The notes: generated from the letters alone by a model not told the origin. Shown: positions 1-14,140, counted from the first letter of the stretch. The stretch is DNA of 64,000 nt from Pardosa pseudoannulata (GCA_032207245.1 CM063503.1:111834268-111898267), one strand, 5' to 3'. A program made the numbers and translations.

Positions 1-37
1 TTGAAAATGAAAAAGGCAATATATTTTCGAAAAAGTT

Positions 38-201
<164 letters not shown>

Positions 202-1387
202 AATACTATTTCTGGACGTTGTCGACTTTCCTCTAAATACTCTTTAAGAGTCAACGATACCTTAGTTAAAAAAAATGTATATAATAAAAATAAAAATAAA
301 AGTCTTTGGGCCATTGACAGCACTCTGGATATCATCGGGTGAAAACCTTTTTCCCTTTATAAACGACCCTAACCCTCCCCCGTTGCCACCTGTGTATTTG
401 GAAATTTCATGCCTTTGGAAGATATGTTTTCTTTCAGAAATATAAAAGAGTAATGAGTTATTTTTCTTAGAAATTTTTCATTGTATCGTACTATAGATAT
501 CAAAACCAGTTAATGTTTTTTCTGAAATTTGAGATAGTATAAGCTATATACTGTCGAATTGAATCTTGACGGCCGCAACATTATATTTAGTTTCATGCCT
601 TAAATTACAAAATACAAAATACAGTTTATTTATTTATAAAATAATCAGAAATAACTTAAGATCAGTAGATTTCCATATTTCATTTAAACTTAAATTTATA
701 AAAGTATGCAAGAAATAAAAACTCCCACTCCCATCTTGAAAAGAAGTATTTTGTAACATGGATTATTTTGTATGAAAAGCTAAAATAATACATATGAAAT
801 TGTACAACATTTTACCCTGTTATGTATTACTCCAAGTTATAACTCTATTATTGAATGCATTAAACATTAATGTATAATTCACTTAAAGAAAATTTATATT
901 CAGGATAAGTTTAAAGCAAATGTGTTTTGACACTTCTTTATTACTTATGATTTATGAAGTACGTTTACTCGAATACTTACTTTCAAATTTAAAAGGCTCA
1001 TAAAATCCATCTTTTATTGCTTTTCTAAATAATAAATGCGTTCATTTTCTGTTGCACAGTAATTCAGTCAATCTCATTTGCAATTCCATTGATATTATGC
1101 TCACATTTACATCGAAGAGGATCCAAAACAATTCAAAAGAATTTTCTCTTCGTCTAGTTAAGTGTTTCCTCAAATGCTTTTGATAATTTTCTTATTTTCA
1201 TTTTTAAATGTACCTCTTACTTTTCCCGACTTTTACTGTTAAAAATGCTGAGAGGGGAAATTTTTAAGTTTTGTTTGCCAACTTCGTTTCTCACAGAGAG
1301 AGCATTTCCTAAACGGAAAGATTTGATAAATTTACATAAAATCATAATTTAAGTTACTTTTAGAGAGTTTATTTTGGTATAAAAGAT

Positions 1388-1491
1388 GAAATGGTGTTTT
1401 AAAATTAAATACTATACAATTTAAACATGACGAAAATGTGAAATGGTGTTTTAAAATGAAATACTATATAATTTAAACTTTGAAGAAAGAA
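1388..1491. repeat. two-copy 52-bp tandem duplication
   Basis: A block starting GAAATGGTGTTTTAAAAT is repeated 52 bp further on with a few substitutions. It is an isolated local duplication with no coding content. Confidence 0.7.
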
Positions 1492-2561
1492 GAAATAATT
1501 TATTTTCTTGCTATCCAGCTTAAGGCATGGGATAAATTAATGGGCTCGCAGCAAAATATCACATTAGGTTACCATTTCAATACACTCCCCAATAGTTGAA
1601 AACTAGAAGTTATATCCCATTTAATAGAATGTTCCTTTTACATTTGCGACACAAATATATGTATTTCTTTATATCCCTCTACGCATAGCATGCTACCAGA
1701 CAAAATATTGCGGGATTTGGAAAACTGAACAATAGATCTGTGGAAAAAAAACTCATAAGGTGGTTAAAGATTCATATAATTATATTTAGTAGTCAAATAC
1801 GTGTTAGGAGAAAGCCTGAAGAACCCCTACTACAGAAGTGTGTAGAACCAAAAATAAAATTCGGAAGCTTATAATGTTTGTTTAGAGCACAATCTGTAGG
1901 TAGGATTTCAGATTAATAATTGTTATTTCTTCTACCTAGACCGAAAAATAAGCACATTGGGATTGTAGATAATCTTCATAAACTAAGCCATTTGGACCAA
2001 GGACAATATTTCTACTTCGGGGTGTAAAAATAACAACTAACAGTCGCAACAAAAGTTAAAAATAGCCAAAAGAAAATGTCATCTATAAAAACAACTGGAC
2101 ATTCACGTTTTAGGCTATCTATATCTCCCATATACTCCAAGAAAGTTATGATGCAAAATATATCATACACTGGCAAAATAATTCAGGACCGAGTAAGAGA
2201 AAGTCAAAAATTCAATTTTATGTAGAACGATCAACAGAGATCTAAACTTGTAATCGACGTTATCCAGTCTCATAAATAAAACACGTTTTCTCCAGAGATG
2301 AAACCTGAATTTAAGATTTTTCGTTTGGGTCAAATTTGAAAGACTTACTTCAAACTAAGTAAAAGATCTTGATGAGAAATACTGTAGATAAATACAGAAA
2401 TAACACTTTTTATCTCTCAACTCAAAACTTTTAGAGCAAAGAATATTAGGAGGGTATTGAAACTACAACATTTTTCATTTATTTACAACTACAGATTTTA
2501 ATGTTTCATCATAAAATCTTGAAAAGTATATTCAAAAGTACATATATGTGTGTGTATTAAC

Positions 2562-2562
<1 letters not shown>

Positions 2563-2612
<50 letters not shown>
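2563..2612. repeat. (TA)n microsatellite at a transposon insertion point
   Basis: About 50 bp of TA directly abuts the left end of the pogo/Tigger-like element at 2613. Such elements duplicate a TA on insertion, so the microsatellite offered many target sites. Confidence 0.95.
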
Positions 2613-2615
<3 letters not shown>

Positions 2616-3686
2616 GTACTTCGACTTATGAGTGTTTGGAGTTATGAATAATCGTTCAGCTAATTGTCTGCCTCGAGTTAGGGCAAAAGATGGAGATACG
2701 AGCAAACTTCATTGGCGAAAAACCCAAAATTCAATGAAGAGGAAAATTAAGTTAAGAAAAAAAATTTAATGCTGCTAAAAGCTTTTCTAATGTTGTACAT
2801 ACATCTTAATACAAGTTTTGTTGCATTTTCTTCTATAAAATTTATTATACTTTTATAAGAATATTTATTCTTTTTACATGTACTTTTCTTGTGTTAAAAT
2901 CGCACATCAAAAATTTTAGGGAAGTGAATGAATTACACTTTAATTTATTTAAATGAGAGAAAGGGCAAAGGGTATAATTACTTGTAAATTGAGTAATGAG
3001 CAGGATCACTGAGCCACTTAAACTCGTATATCGAAATTTTGTTGGGCTAGTATCTAAATTATTTTTACAATATCATTCTCTACAATGACTGCATTTTTTG
3101 TGCAACCTCTAAACATGAGATTAAGGATGAAGAAGGAATAAGAATAGTCACGGGATTCGTTAAGAGGTAACATTTCTTATGCAGCTGGATGGTCAATTTC
3201 CAAGTTTTCTTAGCTGAAGAAGTTTATGTATAAGGACTCTCGATTTCCCTAATGAAGTTCAGTTTTAAAGGATCAACAAATCATAAATTAGAAAGTGAAG
3301 ACTCTTCTGTGTCTCTTTTAGGGATCGGATAAGGCATAGATATTCCCCATCTTAAAAATGCTTACTGATTACTGATCTTTCTGGTCAGCAGCCACAGTTC
3401 ACAATGGTAACTTCAGTGTTGTTCTGACAATTGAGCATGCAGTTATTTTGAGAAACTTTTACAACCAACCAGGGGCCCAGAGAAAATATCAGAAGGATAA
3501 TGCTGAAAAGGAAGAACCGAATTGTGCTCACTAAATAAAAATAAAAATAATCCTAGAAGAACATGACCATGGGCTTGGGTAGCGATGAGATACCGGAACA
3601 AATAAATGATGTTTTCACTCATTTCAATGGGAAAAATCTTAGCGTTGCATCCTAGAATGAATAGAACACATAAGTCGAGTCACCAC
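2613..3686. mobile_element. pogo/Tigger-like DNA transposon, decayed
   Basis: The left end reads GTGGTACTTCGACTTATGAG and the right end, on the opposite strand, GTGGTGACTCGACTTATG. These are imperfect terminal inverted repeats of the 'GTGGTACCTCGACTTACGAG' type known from Tigger/pogo elements. Both ends are flanked by TA (2611-2612 and 3687-3688), the expected target duplication. The interior of about 1.07 kb is richer in GC than its surroundings, but its reading frames are broken. No intact transposase, HTH_CENPB or DDE motif could be followed with confidence. It is probably an old inactive copy. Confidence 0.72.
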
Positions 3687-5119
3687 TACGTATGAATAAA
3701 AATTAATCTTATAATTTTCAAAATATCATTTTAACATATGATTCATACTGAAACAGACAACACATGAATGAAACCAAAACATATTGAACATTACTATCTG
3801 CTTTTAACTTCACAAATATTGACTTAGTAAATTGAAATATTATGTTCTTCATTCTCTATAAGAGTCTTAAAAAATGCAGCTTACTATGTATTACGTTACC
3901 GTTTAAAGCTTTTCTTTTTTATTATCACTGATAAAATCTAAAAGAATCCAAACACTGACAGAGATAGGTAGGAGAGACTATATTCAAATTTTGCTAATAG
4001 TAAAATAACCTTTTTCTTCATGTTTCCAAACAAAGAACTCTTTGATGCAAATTTAACGCATAAAGCTTTTAGAAAAGTGGCCTTCACTAATAAAACATTT
4101 AAATCACCTAATGTACTTATTGCTATAAAATGTTTATATTGTCTAGAGCACTAATTTGATCATTAAGAATAATAAAGAAACCTATGGAAAACCTTGACAC
4201 GCTGCCCAGACATTATCGATTTTCTCTCTTTTATGATGTCTAAATCTAGGCAACTAGAATTATAGGCCTTCTTTGGGACAATCCTCAGAAAAATTCCATC
4301 TGATTAGAAAATAGCATATAGAATACATCATACAGGTGCCCTCAGTTCAAAAATGTGATTTCTTCTCTATCTTGTATTTCCCAAATAATAGTTTATGAAG
4401 TTAAACCTTTTTCACAAGCGAATAAAGCATCTAATTCTTTATTCAATCAATTTTAGTCAATACTCATCTACTACTACATTATACACTATTTTGGAATCAC
4501 ATAATTCAAACTTACTAGTCTTTCCGCAACCGGCATGGTCGCTTTTGATTTTACATTTTCTTTCTCAAGACAGCCCAAATGAAAAGGATGGGACGTAGAA
4601 ATGTTACCATTACCTGTAATCATAAATATACATTGTTATGGGATACGGGAAGATCAGAAAAAAGTTTATAATCATTGCTAAATTCTCTATAAGACTGATT
4701 CTAAAACGTCATGATTAAAAATTGTGTAGTTTTCTCACGTAATAAATGCTAAATATCTTAGTGAAAACAGAGTAAATATTTATAATCATTACTAAATTTT
4801 TCATTACCATGCATCTAAACAGTTTCATACATACAGTTCATATTAAAAACTCAGTATACATTACTATGATCTGAAATTTTACTGATAAAGTTTTATAAAA
4901 AAAAATATACTAAAAAATTCGAACAATTATAAAAAAAATTGGAAAAGGATGCATGATAAATATTTGTAACCAATGATTTTTTTATTACTTTGCAAACAAG
5001 CTACTAGATAAGTACAGTTCATATTTTATGCAAAACGGAAGTTACTGTTAATGTATAAATAGATTACACTAGAACACTTTCGAACATGACTAATTTAATT
5101 TTGTATACATCCATATTGC

Positions 5120-5349
5120 AAATGGGCGATTATAACATGCGCAGTTACAAATTGCGAACGGTCGCGAACGTTTTCATACGGTCGTTGCAATCGTTGTTAT
5201 TCGGAGAAGAGAAATACGGTCGATTTTGGTGCCACATAGCTTCGCGTTTTATATATGAAGATTCTTCCTTCAAGGATGGCGTTTGGACCGAATGCTTGAT
5301 TTATCACTCCAAAACGTTGGTTATACGTTGCTTTTTCTGTGGTTTAGTT
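5120..5349 (+). other. CpG-rich open stretch of unknown nature
   Basis: A 97-codon open frame (5086-5379) runs through a segment with far more CpG than its neighbours (cgaacggtcgcgaacg and similar). The translation matches no family I recognise, and its last codons are the end of the hAT element at 5358. The hAT insertion therefore truncated whatever this was. No continuation is visible after the element at 6385. It may be a fragment of another repeat or an old exon; function unknown. Confidence 0.3.
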
Positions 5350-5357
5350 ATATGGAG

Positions 5358-6376
5358 CAGTGGCGTACCCAGAAATTAATTTTGGGGATGCACATTGTCA
5401 TTGCTAACAAGGGCACCCATACAAAATGTGCAGAAGGGGCTTGAGCTCCCCCCCCCATTTTGTAAAATTAGTTCTTTAAACTAAATTTAACACTTGCATT
5501 TGCATATGCAATTACAACACATGCATACACACATTTTTATCTCAGACCCCCCCCCCTCCTAAATTCTCTCATACAGGCTCCTATAACTGCCATGAAAAAA
5601 ATAGACTTCTTTAATTTAGTATTCTCATTATGTAAAAACTAAAGAAAACATTATATCAATCTAGTTTCTCAGTTGTAAAATTTTTCATGAACTGGTATAA
5701 TTTTTACCAATCTATAAAAATTAGAAAAATATGGACATTTAAGTAAAATAATAGAGATAATATGAAAACAAAATTGTTTACTTACCACAATTCATAGAAT
5801 CCTGTATCATTGAAAATTGATGAAATACCATTTAATGATTGAAAAAAAAAGCAGTTGCAATTTAAAAAAAGGTTAAAAATATTCGATTACAATGCAGTGA
5901 AAATATCTATTCATATTAGTTTTTACAAATTTATATTTATTCTCCACTTTTTTTCCGTAAAATATTTAAAACTTCATCTTTAGTTACAGGAATATTTATA
6001 CAGCAAGCAGAGCCCATTTAAACGTATTTCTGATGTACTGTTTCTCAAATAATTTTTTACATATTTCATAGTTGAAAACGATCTTTCAGTTGTAACTGGC
6101 AAAGTGACTAAAGTTTTTAGAAGTTTATGGATGTTCGGGAAAAATTCTACGTTACACTCTTGTAAAGCTTCTATAGCAGTTAACCCTCCCAAAATCTTTT
6201 TCACAAAACCGAAATATTTCAAGATAATGTTGTTATTGTAGTATTATGGTATTTTTAAACTTTAAAAAAAGGAAGACAAAATTTTTAATTTCTACCCCCC
6301 CCCTTCTTTTTTAATTTTCTAGAAAAAATCTTGGGGGGTACATATGTCCCTTTGCACCCCCCTGGTTAAGCCTCTG
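5358..6376 (-). mobile_element. hAT transposon, internally deleted, with perfect 8-bp TSD
   Basis: The ends are CAGTGGCGTACCCAG on the left and CAGAGGCTTAACCAGGGGGG on the right, read on the opposite strand. They match the CAGNGG start of hAT terminal inverted repeats. The flanks carry an identical 8-bp target duplication, ATATGGAG, at 5350-5357 and 6377-6384. At 1,019 bp it is much shorter than an autonomous hAT. Only the transposase C-terminus remains inside, so this is a deletion derivative. Poly-C/poly-G runs lie just inside both ends. Confidence 0.93.
5980..6222 (-). pseudogene. hAT transposase C-terminal dimerisation domain remnant
   Basis: The 80-residue frame contains FFPNIHKLLKTLVTLPVTTERSFSTMKYVKNYLRNS, given here in two parts: 'FPNIHKLLKTLVTLPVTT' and 'ERSFSTMKYVKNYLR'. 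This is the hallmark C-terminal dimerisation motif of hAT transposases (the S/T-x-ERSFS core followed by KNYLR and RLNGLxLL). The DNA-binding BED finger and the catalytic RNase H-like domain are absent. The remnant lies inside the TIR-bounded element at 5358-6376 and reads leftwards. It could dimerise in principle but cannot transpose. Confidence 0.88.
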
Positions 6377-6434
6377 ATATGGAGAGTATATTAGTCAGTT
6401 TGTTTTGTTTAAAGAAACAGAGAGTTAATTGTAG

Positions 6435-6790
6435 AATGACAGATGAGCAGTGGTAGTCGGCAAAGGCAGAGATCTCGTAACTGAAGGGTTGTGGGTTCGA
6501 GACTCGATCCTGCCAAAGATCCGCCGTGTTCGCTAAGAGTGACTGGGACACATAAAATATGTTCGTGGTCCTAATGTGGTCAAACAGCACCTCTGCGGGC
6601 GGAGGACATGCCAAACTTGGGAGTCTTCTGCTTGGTTCCTGCTTCTAAATTACGAGGACCCACTAGAAGCAAAGTAGTACTTTCAGCCGAGATGTGCTCT
6701 TTATAAGAATGAAAGACTCACTCCTTACCTTAATTCGAGTAGTTTATGGCTCTCATCCTTGACTTGTCAGAAAGGTATAAATAACAACAA
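6435..6790 (+). mobile_element. tRNA-derived SINE, second family
   Basis: The stretch begins with a tRNA-like head. A G-rich A-box-like segment (gagcagtggtagtcggc) is followed about 45 bp later by a B-box-like GGGTTCGAGACTC. A body unrelated to tRNA follows, with a 3' end of the type gtataaataacaacaac. It lacks the 'gagggctaatgagacc' body of the common SINE in this window, so it is a separate family. No convincing target duplication was found; its left edge lies about 50 bp from the hAT element. Confidence 0.55.
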
Positions 6791-7437
6791 CACTTTGACA
6801 CATAAAGCTACTTTGAAATGAAATATAAGTTATAAATTGAATGCATAAGTAAGATCCGGTATAGATGGATTGTTATAAGCTAATTTTCTTTAGTACTTGA
6901 GTAAAAGATTTTCTTCGTAACAAATTGAAATTACTATACAACAAATATATATTTATCATTATTTTACAGTAACTTAACTTTCACATGAAACAAAATACAG
7001 ATTTTCATATTTCACATGTTGTACTCTTTAAAATTATCTACAATCGATCCAGGATTCTAGCTACATGTGATTGTCTTTAGAACCTGTAGGCCATGCGTGT
7101 GCAGCAATTGAGCTGTTCTGTTTCCAGATGAGCTGAGATAAATATAATTTTGGTGCTCGATAGACTCTTGCTGTGTAACTGACTTAGGGTGCCTGATCAC
7201 TTACTGCCTGCTTCTTGACCTAGACGGATGTCTTACATCCGACGTCTTAATTCTTAGATGGTTGAATAAAATGCATATTTTTGAGGAAACTCTAGTCTGA
7301 AACATTACCCTTTAAAACTAATACGTTTTAACTTATGTGTGATTAAATAGAGGATTTTTTTTCTTAGTGTAGACCCGGGGAACAAATTATATATAGTCTG
7401 TAATCAATCTAAAGATATGTGCCTGAACATTTAAAGA

Positions 7438-7545
<108 letters not shown>

Positions 7546-8655
7546 TAGATCTGTACATATTCCTAATTTTATCCAAGTAGTCGCCTTGGTGACTTTTAAC
7601 GCTAGATTTAGCTACCTATTTTATTCCCTTTACTTGAATCACAATCAGCTTTAGTGACAAAATACACTCTAGAAAAAAGTCGTATCTCATAAGACCTGAC
7701 ATAAAATCACGAAAGAATCAAATCCTGAGAGATTATTCTTGGTCAAACTATTTGATTGATTGCTTTTGACAGAGAAGTTGATTGTCCACTCCTGAAAGAC
7801 AGTTCAAGAACACGTGGCTTATAGAGATTAAATCTTTATTCTTTTGAGAAGCGCAGCTTTGTGTCTTATTCGCAAAGCATTCAAAAGTGTTAGGTGTATA
7901 AATATACTACTTTCGTAATATTTTAAAATTATTATTCCAAATAAGAAATAAGAAATCACAAGTTAAAATTTCTATCTCAATAGCATTTAAACGAAGAGAA
8001 TTACTGGTTAGTAATTCTAATTGCTTACTGATTTTAAATCTTCTTAGGAACAACCTTCAATCATCATCAAATGTGAGTAATATGTGGACTGTAATATGAA
8101 TTTTTAATTATTAAAATAATTCAAATTTATTTTCTGAATAAGGTAATAATATACAACAGTAAATTCTGGGGAGACAACTTTGAATATTAATTTGTATGGA
8201 AGAATTTGTATACATAAATTTTCATGTAAGAAGTTGTGACTGCCTTTAAGAAGTTGATTATTTATCCGTAAAAAAAAGTCAAGAACCTGATTAAACCTGG
8301 AGACACGGTCTATCTATAGCCGGTTAAGTATAATGGATGATTAATTGTAGTATACTAATGTCCAGTATCCTTAAACTTTATCAGAGCTAATCAGAGACTA
8401 GTTGTCATATATTTATAAAGCAAATAATTACAGTTTTGTTTTAATCGACTATAATGAGACTGGACTTCATTTAGTATAGTAAGTAGTAAATGGCTGATTC
8501 TCCGTTAGCACTAGCATGATTTCGAGCTATATTCTCTAGGAGAATACAATTATGTAACTTAAAAGGAAATATTTGTATTAATTTTTTCGTGTTGTTTTAC
8601 TATTGATGTGACAAATGTTATGTTTCATTTTACCTATGGTTTAAATTTCTTTCAG

Positions 8656-8916
8656 CTTGATCACCGAACTAAACTACCCGATGCAAGAATACCAATGAGA
8701 CCGGCTATTGTTGAAAATCTAAACAAGGGGCTCCCTGATGTGGAAGCCGGGGCTCCTAAACTTGCAGAGGGTTTATTTGGCATTCTTCCCAGCGATATCG
8801 ACAAGTATTCCCGATTGGTATTCCCAGTAATTTTCATCTCCTTCAATCTTACCTACTGGATTATCTATTTGCACATCAGCGACACTTTAGGCGAGGATAA
8901 CGTTGCGCTATCTTAA
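8656..8916 (+). CDS. Rdl: Rdl-like GABA-gated chloride channel subunit, last exon
   Basis: This is the 3'-terminal coding exon of a Cys-loop ligand-gated chloride channel (plasma membrane, pentameric GABA receptor, inhibitory transmission). A polypyrimidine-AG acceptor ends at 8655 (tttctttcag). The 86 residues after it cover the end of the M3-M4 cytoplasmic loop and the whole M4 helix, with the signature SDIDKYSRLVFPV and FNLTYWIIYLHISD, then a short acidic tail to TAA at 8914-8916. DIDKYSR followed by YWIIYLH-SD is characteristic of arthropod RDL subunits; the loop upstream (LDHRTKLPDARIP) is variable, as usual. A polyadenylation signal AATAAA lies at 9251-9256. Upstream exons (ligand-binding domain, M1-M3) were not found in 1-8655, so the last intron exceeds 8.6 kb and the gene extends off the left edge. 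The symbol is by family resemblance; another GABA/glycine-like subunit cannot be fully excluded. An in-frame ATG at 8608 lies in the intron and is not a start. Confidence 0.88.
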   Translation, partial: LDHRTKLPDARIPMRPAIVENLNKGLPDVEAGAPKLAEGLFGILPSDIDKYSRLVFPVIFISFNLTYWIIYLHISDTLGEDNVALS

Positions 8917-9250
8917 ATCGTCAAAAATGCTCATGTAACGTAATCTCTCGTTTATATGCAGAACACTACATCGATTCTGTTTAGACTTAGTGATATTACC
9001 CGACTACTGATGAGAACGCCTACACGATGCCTAACTGTTATCTAGTCGAGCAATTACTGTTACGGACAATTTGGGAATTTTAATCACGTTTATGAATGTT
9101 TTATGGATTTGCCCATAACCTTTCTTAGCACGAGTTAAGTGTTCTGGCACTACTTGACAAAGGCAATAGCACAAATCCAGAGCCATTCAATTATAGTAAA
9201 CATTAACCATAGTGCGCAATGTGTTGCTTAAACAGTCAAATTTGATATAA

Positions 9251-9256
9251 AATAAA
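9251..9256 (+). terminator. candidate polyadenylation signal of the Rdl-like gene
   Basis: AATAAA lies 335 bp after the stop codon, on the coding strand and in AT-rich context. Such hexamers are frequent by chance here, so this is only the nearest plausible one. Confidence 0.35.
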
Positions 9257-9259
9257 TTT

Positions 9260-12200
9260 GGGGAAAAATAAGTAAATTTCTTGAATCCCATTAATAAATT
9301 TAAAGTTGAGGTTACAATGAAAAAATTTCCATTTACAAGTAATTAAACCAAACCAACATAAATTTTTTCATTCAATTTTAGTTCCCAATATTTACAAAGT
9401 ACCCCTTTTCTGTTACTGCAATCCCATTACTCTGAGATAACGTTTATAGATTTCCTAAATGAAAACGTTTAAAAATTAACGGAAACACTTTTATTACAAA
9501 CTAATTGGAATTATGGAAAAAATCTTAAACTGCCATAAAAAATCACGTTATAAAGCTTTTAAATTTTAAATCTTAAATGATTTTCTATATTCTAATTTGT
9601 TTACAATTAAAAAAGAATAAAAATAAATCACGCTAGAAAAATACATTAAATTCTCAGGTTTTAGCAACTCATTGCAAAGATTACTTTTGCAAAATTATCA
9701 TACTTTAATCCTTGATATTAACGTAGATATCTTAGTTTGTTCAACATCAGTAAAATGAAGGAGAAGAGCAAATACCAGTCGGACTGAAAGAAATGAATAG
9801 TTAAACAAAAACGATAAAGTGATAAGTTCTGCCTAAAACAACTCTGATCCAGATCATTCATTATAACCAAAATTACTGAATCCCTTTATTTCTCCCAATA
9901 CAACTTAATGTAGCACACATCTATGCAATACCTGTATACCTGCCTTTTTATGTTCTCATACCCATTTAGTACATGTACGTAAACTTACAAAGATGTTAAT
10001 GTTATAATGCGGTACTTACATGCTGTCTCTTTTTCATGAAATCAAATTCTAATTTTTTAACACGAATACAAAAAAAAAAAGAAGATATTTTTCTGCAATT
10101 ATAATATAACAAAATTGTTAAAAACGGAGAAATTTATGTAAATTGTTGTGATTATATTCAATATCTTCAAAACATCAACAATAGATTAGAAGTTGTCATT
10201 ATTTCTATAAAATATATAAGCTGCTTGATGTTGCAAGGTTAAATAATATACTAAATATATATACCTTATCCCTCAACTGAGGAAAATTTGATCTTGATAT
10301 CACAATGTAAAAAATGTAATCTATTTTCAAATCTACAGGATCTATTTTTATGTCTTGTGAATTATGAACTGAGGCATGAAAATACCACTCAATTGGATGA
10401 TTACTAGTTTTTTTAATACCATCTGAAAATATTTTGTTGTTGTTGTTGTTGTTGTTGCTGTTTGAAAAATTCTATGGCTCTAAAATTTACTGGGATGAAA
10501 ACTATAATAAAATTGAAAACTGATAAAGAATTTGAAAAGAATCAAAGTTCTTCATTGATGCTCTAGGTAAATTTTCTGTTTGGTAATTTTTACATTGAGT
10601 TTCCTAGCTTAAATTGATTTTGAATGTTAATATTAGATTAGATATACTTGCTTTATATTATACTGTCATTCTCTGAAGACAAATCAGAAGTTTTCAATCA
10701 AATAATTTTCTGAATAAATATTATTAGAAAACTATAAATAACAACATATTTCAAAGGTATCAAATTGGATCAATTCTTAGAAGTTAATTAATGTATAAAT
10801 ATTTTTTTAGTACTTGCATACAAACTCATTTTGAAGTATATGATTACTATGTTTTATTTAGTATTTTTTTCCCTTCTCAACTCAATTTGATAGCATAGAT
10901 ATACATAATAGCAAATTATTGGCTAATTCTTTTATTACTTAAGTGAAAGAATCTGATTTAAAAAATTCTACTTTGGTAACTTTTATACACAACCCAAAAT
11001 TAAATGGAAACAAAAATAACTTATTGATGCAAATACCTTAACCTATAATTTAGGGGGAACTAAATAATAAAATTATTTTTACAGAAAATGACTCCAGTAA
11101 TTTATATTTCAATTTAGGCAGTATTTGAAGAAACTAATTATCACTATATATTGCCTATATATATATACAGTACAATAGCTCATCCTGCTAGCACTGCCCA
11201 AACTATAAATCATATATTTTTCAACAATTAAAGCTCTCACACCACGTATAATGATTTCAGTCCTAAAAATAATTTTTATAATAAAGTAATAACACGGCTG
11301 TCTACAGGATAGACAAAAAATACTTAATATTTCCATAGTTTAACTAAAGGAGATTAATTAACTTTTTTTGGGGTTATAAAACAAAATTAAACACTTCTAA
11401 AAGTAATACATTCTGAACAAAAGCATTACTAATGTATGCCTATAAAATTAATATACATATATACTTGTGCTATGTCTGACAGTTGATGTTTTGATCTACA
11501 AATAACAATGTTATATTTTAAAATTGTATAACTGCTGAACATTCCTAAAAACAAAGTATTTGTAATTGATTTACTTAATCATGTACAGAAGTATTTTACC
11601 TTAAAAATGTAAATTTAATCCAGATCCCCTGAAAAATGTCTTTGCATTCCCTTTTGTAGTTAATAGATATAAATACTTAAAAGTAATACTTAACACAATA
11701 TTAAGCCTCAAAGAAATATGCATGATTTAATCCAACAATTAGTAATTAAAATTAATACAAATCATCTTAAAAATTTAATAAATAAGTTAAGAACTTCTTG
11801 AATATCATTTCAGGCTTTCATTCAACTTAATTAAAGAAACAGTGGATGTAATAATATGTTTTTAAAAATTATATTAAGAGTTTGTGAAACTTCATACATA
11901 AATACATTTAAGTATAACAAAATTTGATATATTTTTAGTCAGATAGATTTTTAATTCAATTTTTTAAAATTTTAATTAAATTTAAGTATTTCTCATGACT
12001 TAATTTTTTATATTTCTATGTAATTTTTAACAAACATTCCTAATATACTATAAAATAAACATGTGTAACCATTTTAAGTTTTGCAGTCATTTAGATTATT
12101 AAAACTCAATTAAAAAAAATCTGAAAATTTAATCCTTGGACAAAAGGAAACTCCTACAAATTATTTAATCTGTCAATAAAACAGTGCCCAAATATGTTCT

Positions 12201-14091
12201 AAATATTTGTAGTGTATAATAATAAGGCAAAATAAGGTTAGAAAACTGAAATGTAAAAACAATTTAAATATTAAAAAAATAGGATTTTTAAAAGAGATTC
12301 TGATTTAAAAAATTCTTTAATAAAATTGATTAAATTATGCTTCAATTTATGTATGTACAAGTTTCCCACCTCTAATTGTATAATTTACATAAAGGCTTTA
12401 TAATATTTAAAGTCCCCATAAGTAGATATTCTTATATTTCTAGACAAATCCAGAAAATGAGGCAATGGTATATATGTACCTAAATAAATATTTTATTTAT
12501 GAATACACCATTTCCTTAATTTCAGAATATAACTGAAAACACCCTGCCTCTTTCGTTCTTATGTAATGAATTTAAAAGTATCAAGCTAAGTAAAACTAGA
12601 ATGAATATATCTATAAGTATGAAAAAGAGATAAGTGTGTACATGTATATATATTTTTCTCTTTCTTTTCATAGCTGATATTAGATAATATTGAAACACCG
12701 AAACGTCCAGTTTTTGCTCAACTTACAGTTAAAATATAGTAGAAAGATTTATAGACTTGTCACACTGCAATAAGAACAAAGATTTTAGATAAAAGTATAC
12801 ATACCCTTTATTTTAATCTGTATTTATTGGCATACGATATGATGCTTTTGCTCAAAGTAAAATATTCTCATGTTTCCTACTAAGAAATTAGAATTTTCTC
12901 AAACAGATTAATAGAGTAAAAATATCAAATAAGGCTAGTTACTATAAAATATTGTTTCAAAGGGTAGTTTAAATGTTGGTCGATTTATGTTCCCAGTGTA
13001 ATTGCATTTCAAGCATCTTTCCTTAACTATTTACATTTATTGCTGTATCTAAACTTTATTGAACTATAATTTAGTTAAGGTTTTATTTTGACATTATTCT
13101 TACCTAAATATTTTATTCCAAGAAGATAATTTATGTTGGGATAAAATAATGTCTGTTGTAGATATTGAAAAAAAAACATAACTAAATGCTACATTTAGGC
13201 CACAAGAAATGCACTATAAGAATAGTACAAACATAATCAATATAGATTTATGCTCATGAAGGTTTTGTGGCCTTTCAGGTTAGGATAAAACTGATAGTGT
13301 AGAATAAAAGAAAAAAAAAAAGAAATACAGTAGTCTGTCTCATTAAATATAGACATTTCAAATAAACTAACAAAAGTTAAGCTAATTTAGGTTATATATG
13401 TCAAACTTACCTACAGATAACAAATACAATATAGATATGGTGGGCACTAAATATATGAATAGAAATTTGGTTAGAATTACTCTTTTCTCCTATACAAGTA
13501 TTTATTTATATGCATACATATAGACATACACACATACACACATGAAAATGACCAAAAATCCACTTATTACCTGTCTTATTTGAGAGGATTAGGATATATT
13601 TAGAATTATAATACAGAAAAACATGAATTAGTAAACTACTTAGTTAAATAAATATTAAAGCAAGTAGTATAAAAAGAAAACATTATCACTGGTTGAGAGC
13701 AAACAGAAAAAAGTCAGATGATGAAACCAAGGAGCGGTAATAACATTACATTTTAAAAAATGTAAGAAGTAAAGGATAATTTTGACAGACACAAAGATTA
13801 CTAAAAGTTGAGAACTATGTTAACCAAATTTAAAGAATGTTAGCTAACCTCCTACTTTCTCACTTTTTTCCTTTAGATTATATTTATAACAACAGAAAGA
13901 ATAAAAATTTTAGATTAATTTTTCCATTGTAGTAAAAACCTTTATGAAGGAAATTTACTGTCTGTAGCTAAAGGTAAACAAAGCAATAAGTGATAAAGCA
14001 AATACATTAAAGTCCCATTTCCATAACATAATTGATAACTGAATTTACAGTTTGTGTAATTTAAAAACTTAGATTTGTGATAGATAAAGTG

Positions 14092-14140
<49 letters not shown>

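Noticed and set aside
6480..6510. A tRNA gene
   Set aside because: It has a B-box-like segment but is followed by a long non-tRNA body; treated as a SINE head.
8608..8655. ATG at 8608 as start of the Rdl-like frame
   Set aside because: This segment is intron; a polypyrimidine tract and AG precede 8656, and the protein family continues far upstream of this point.
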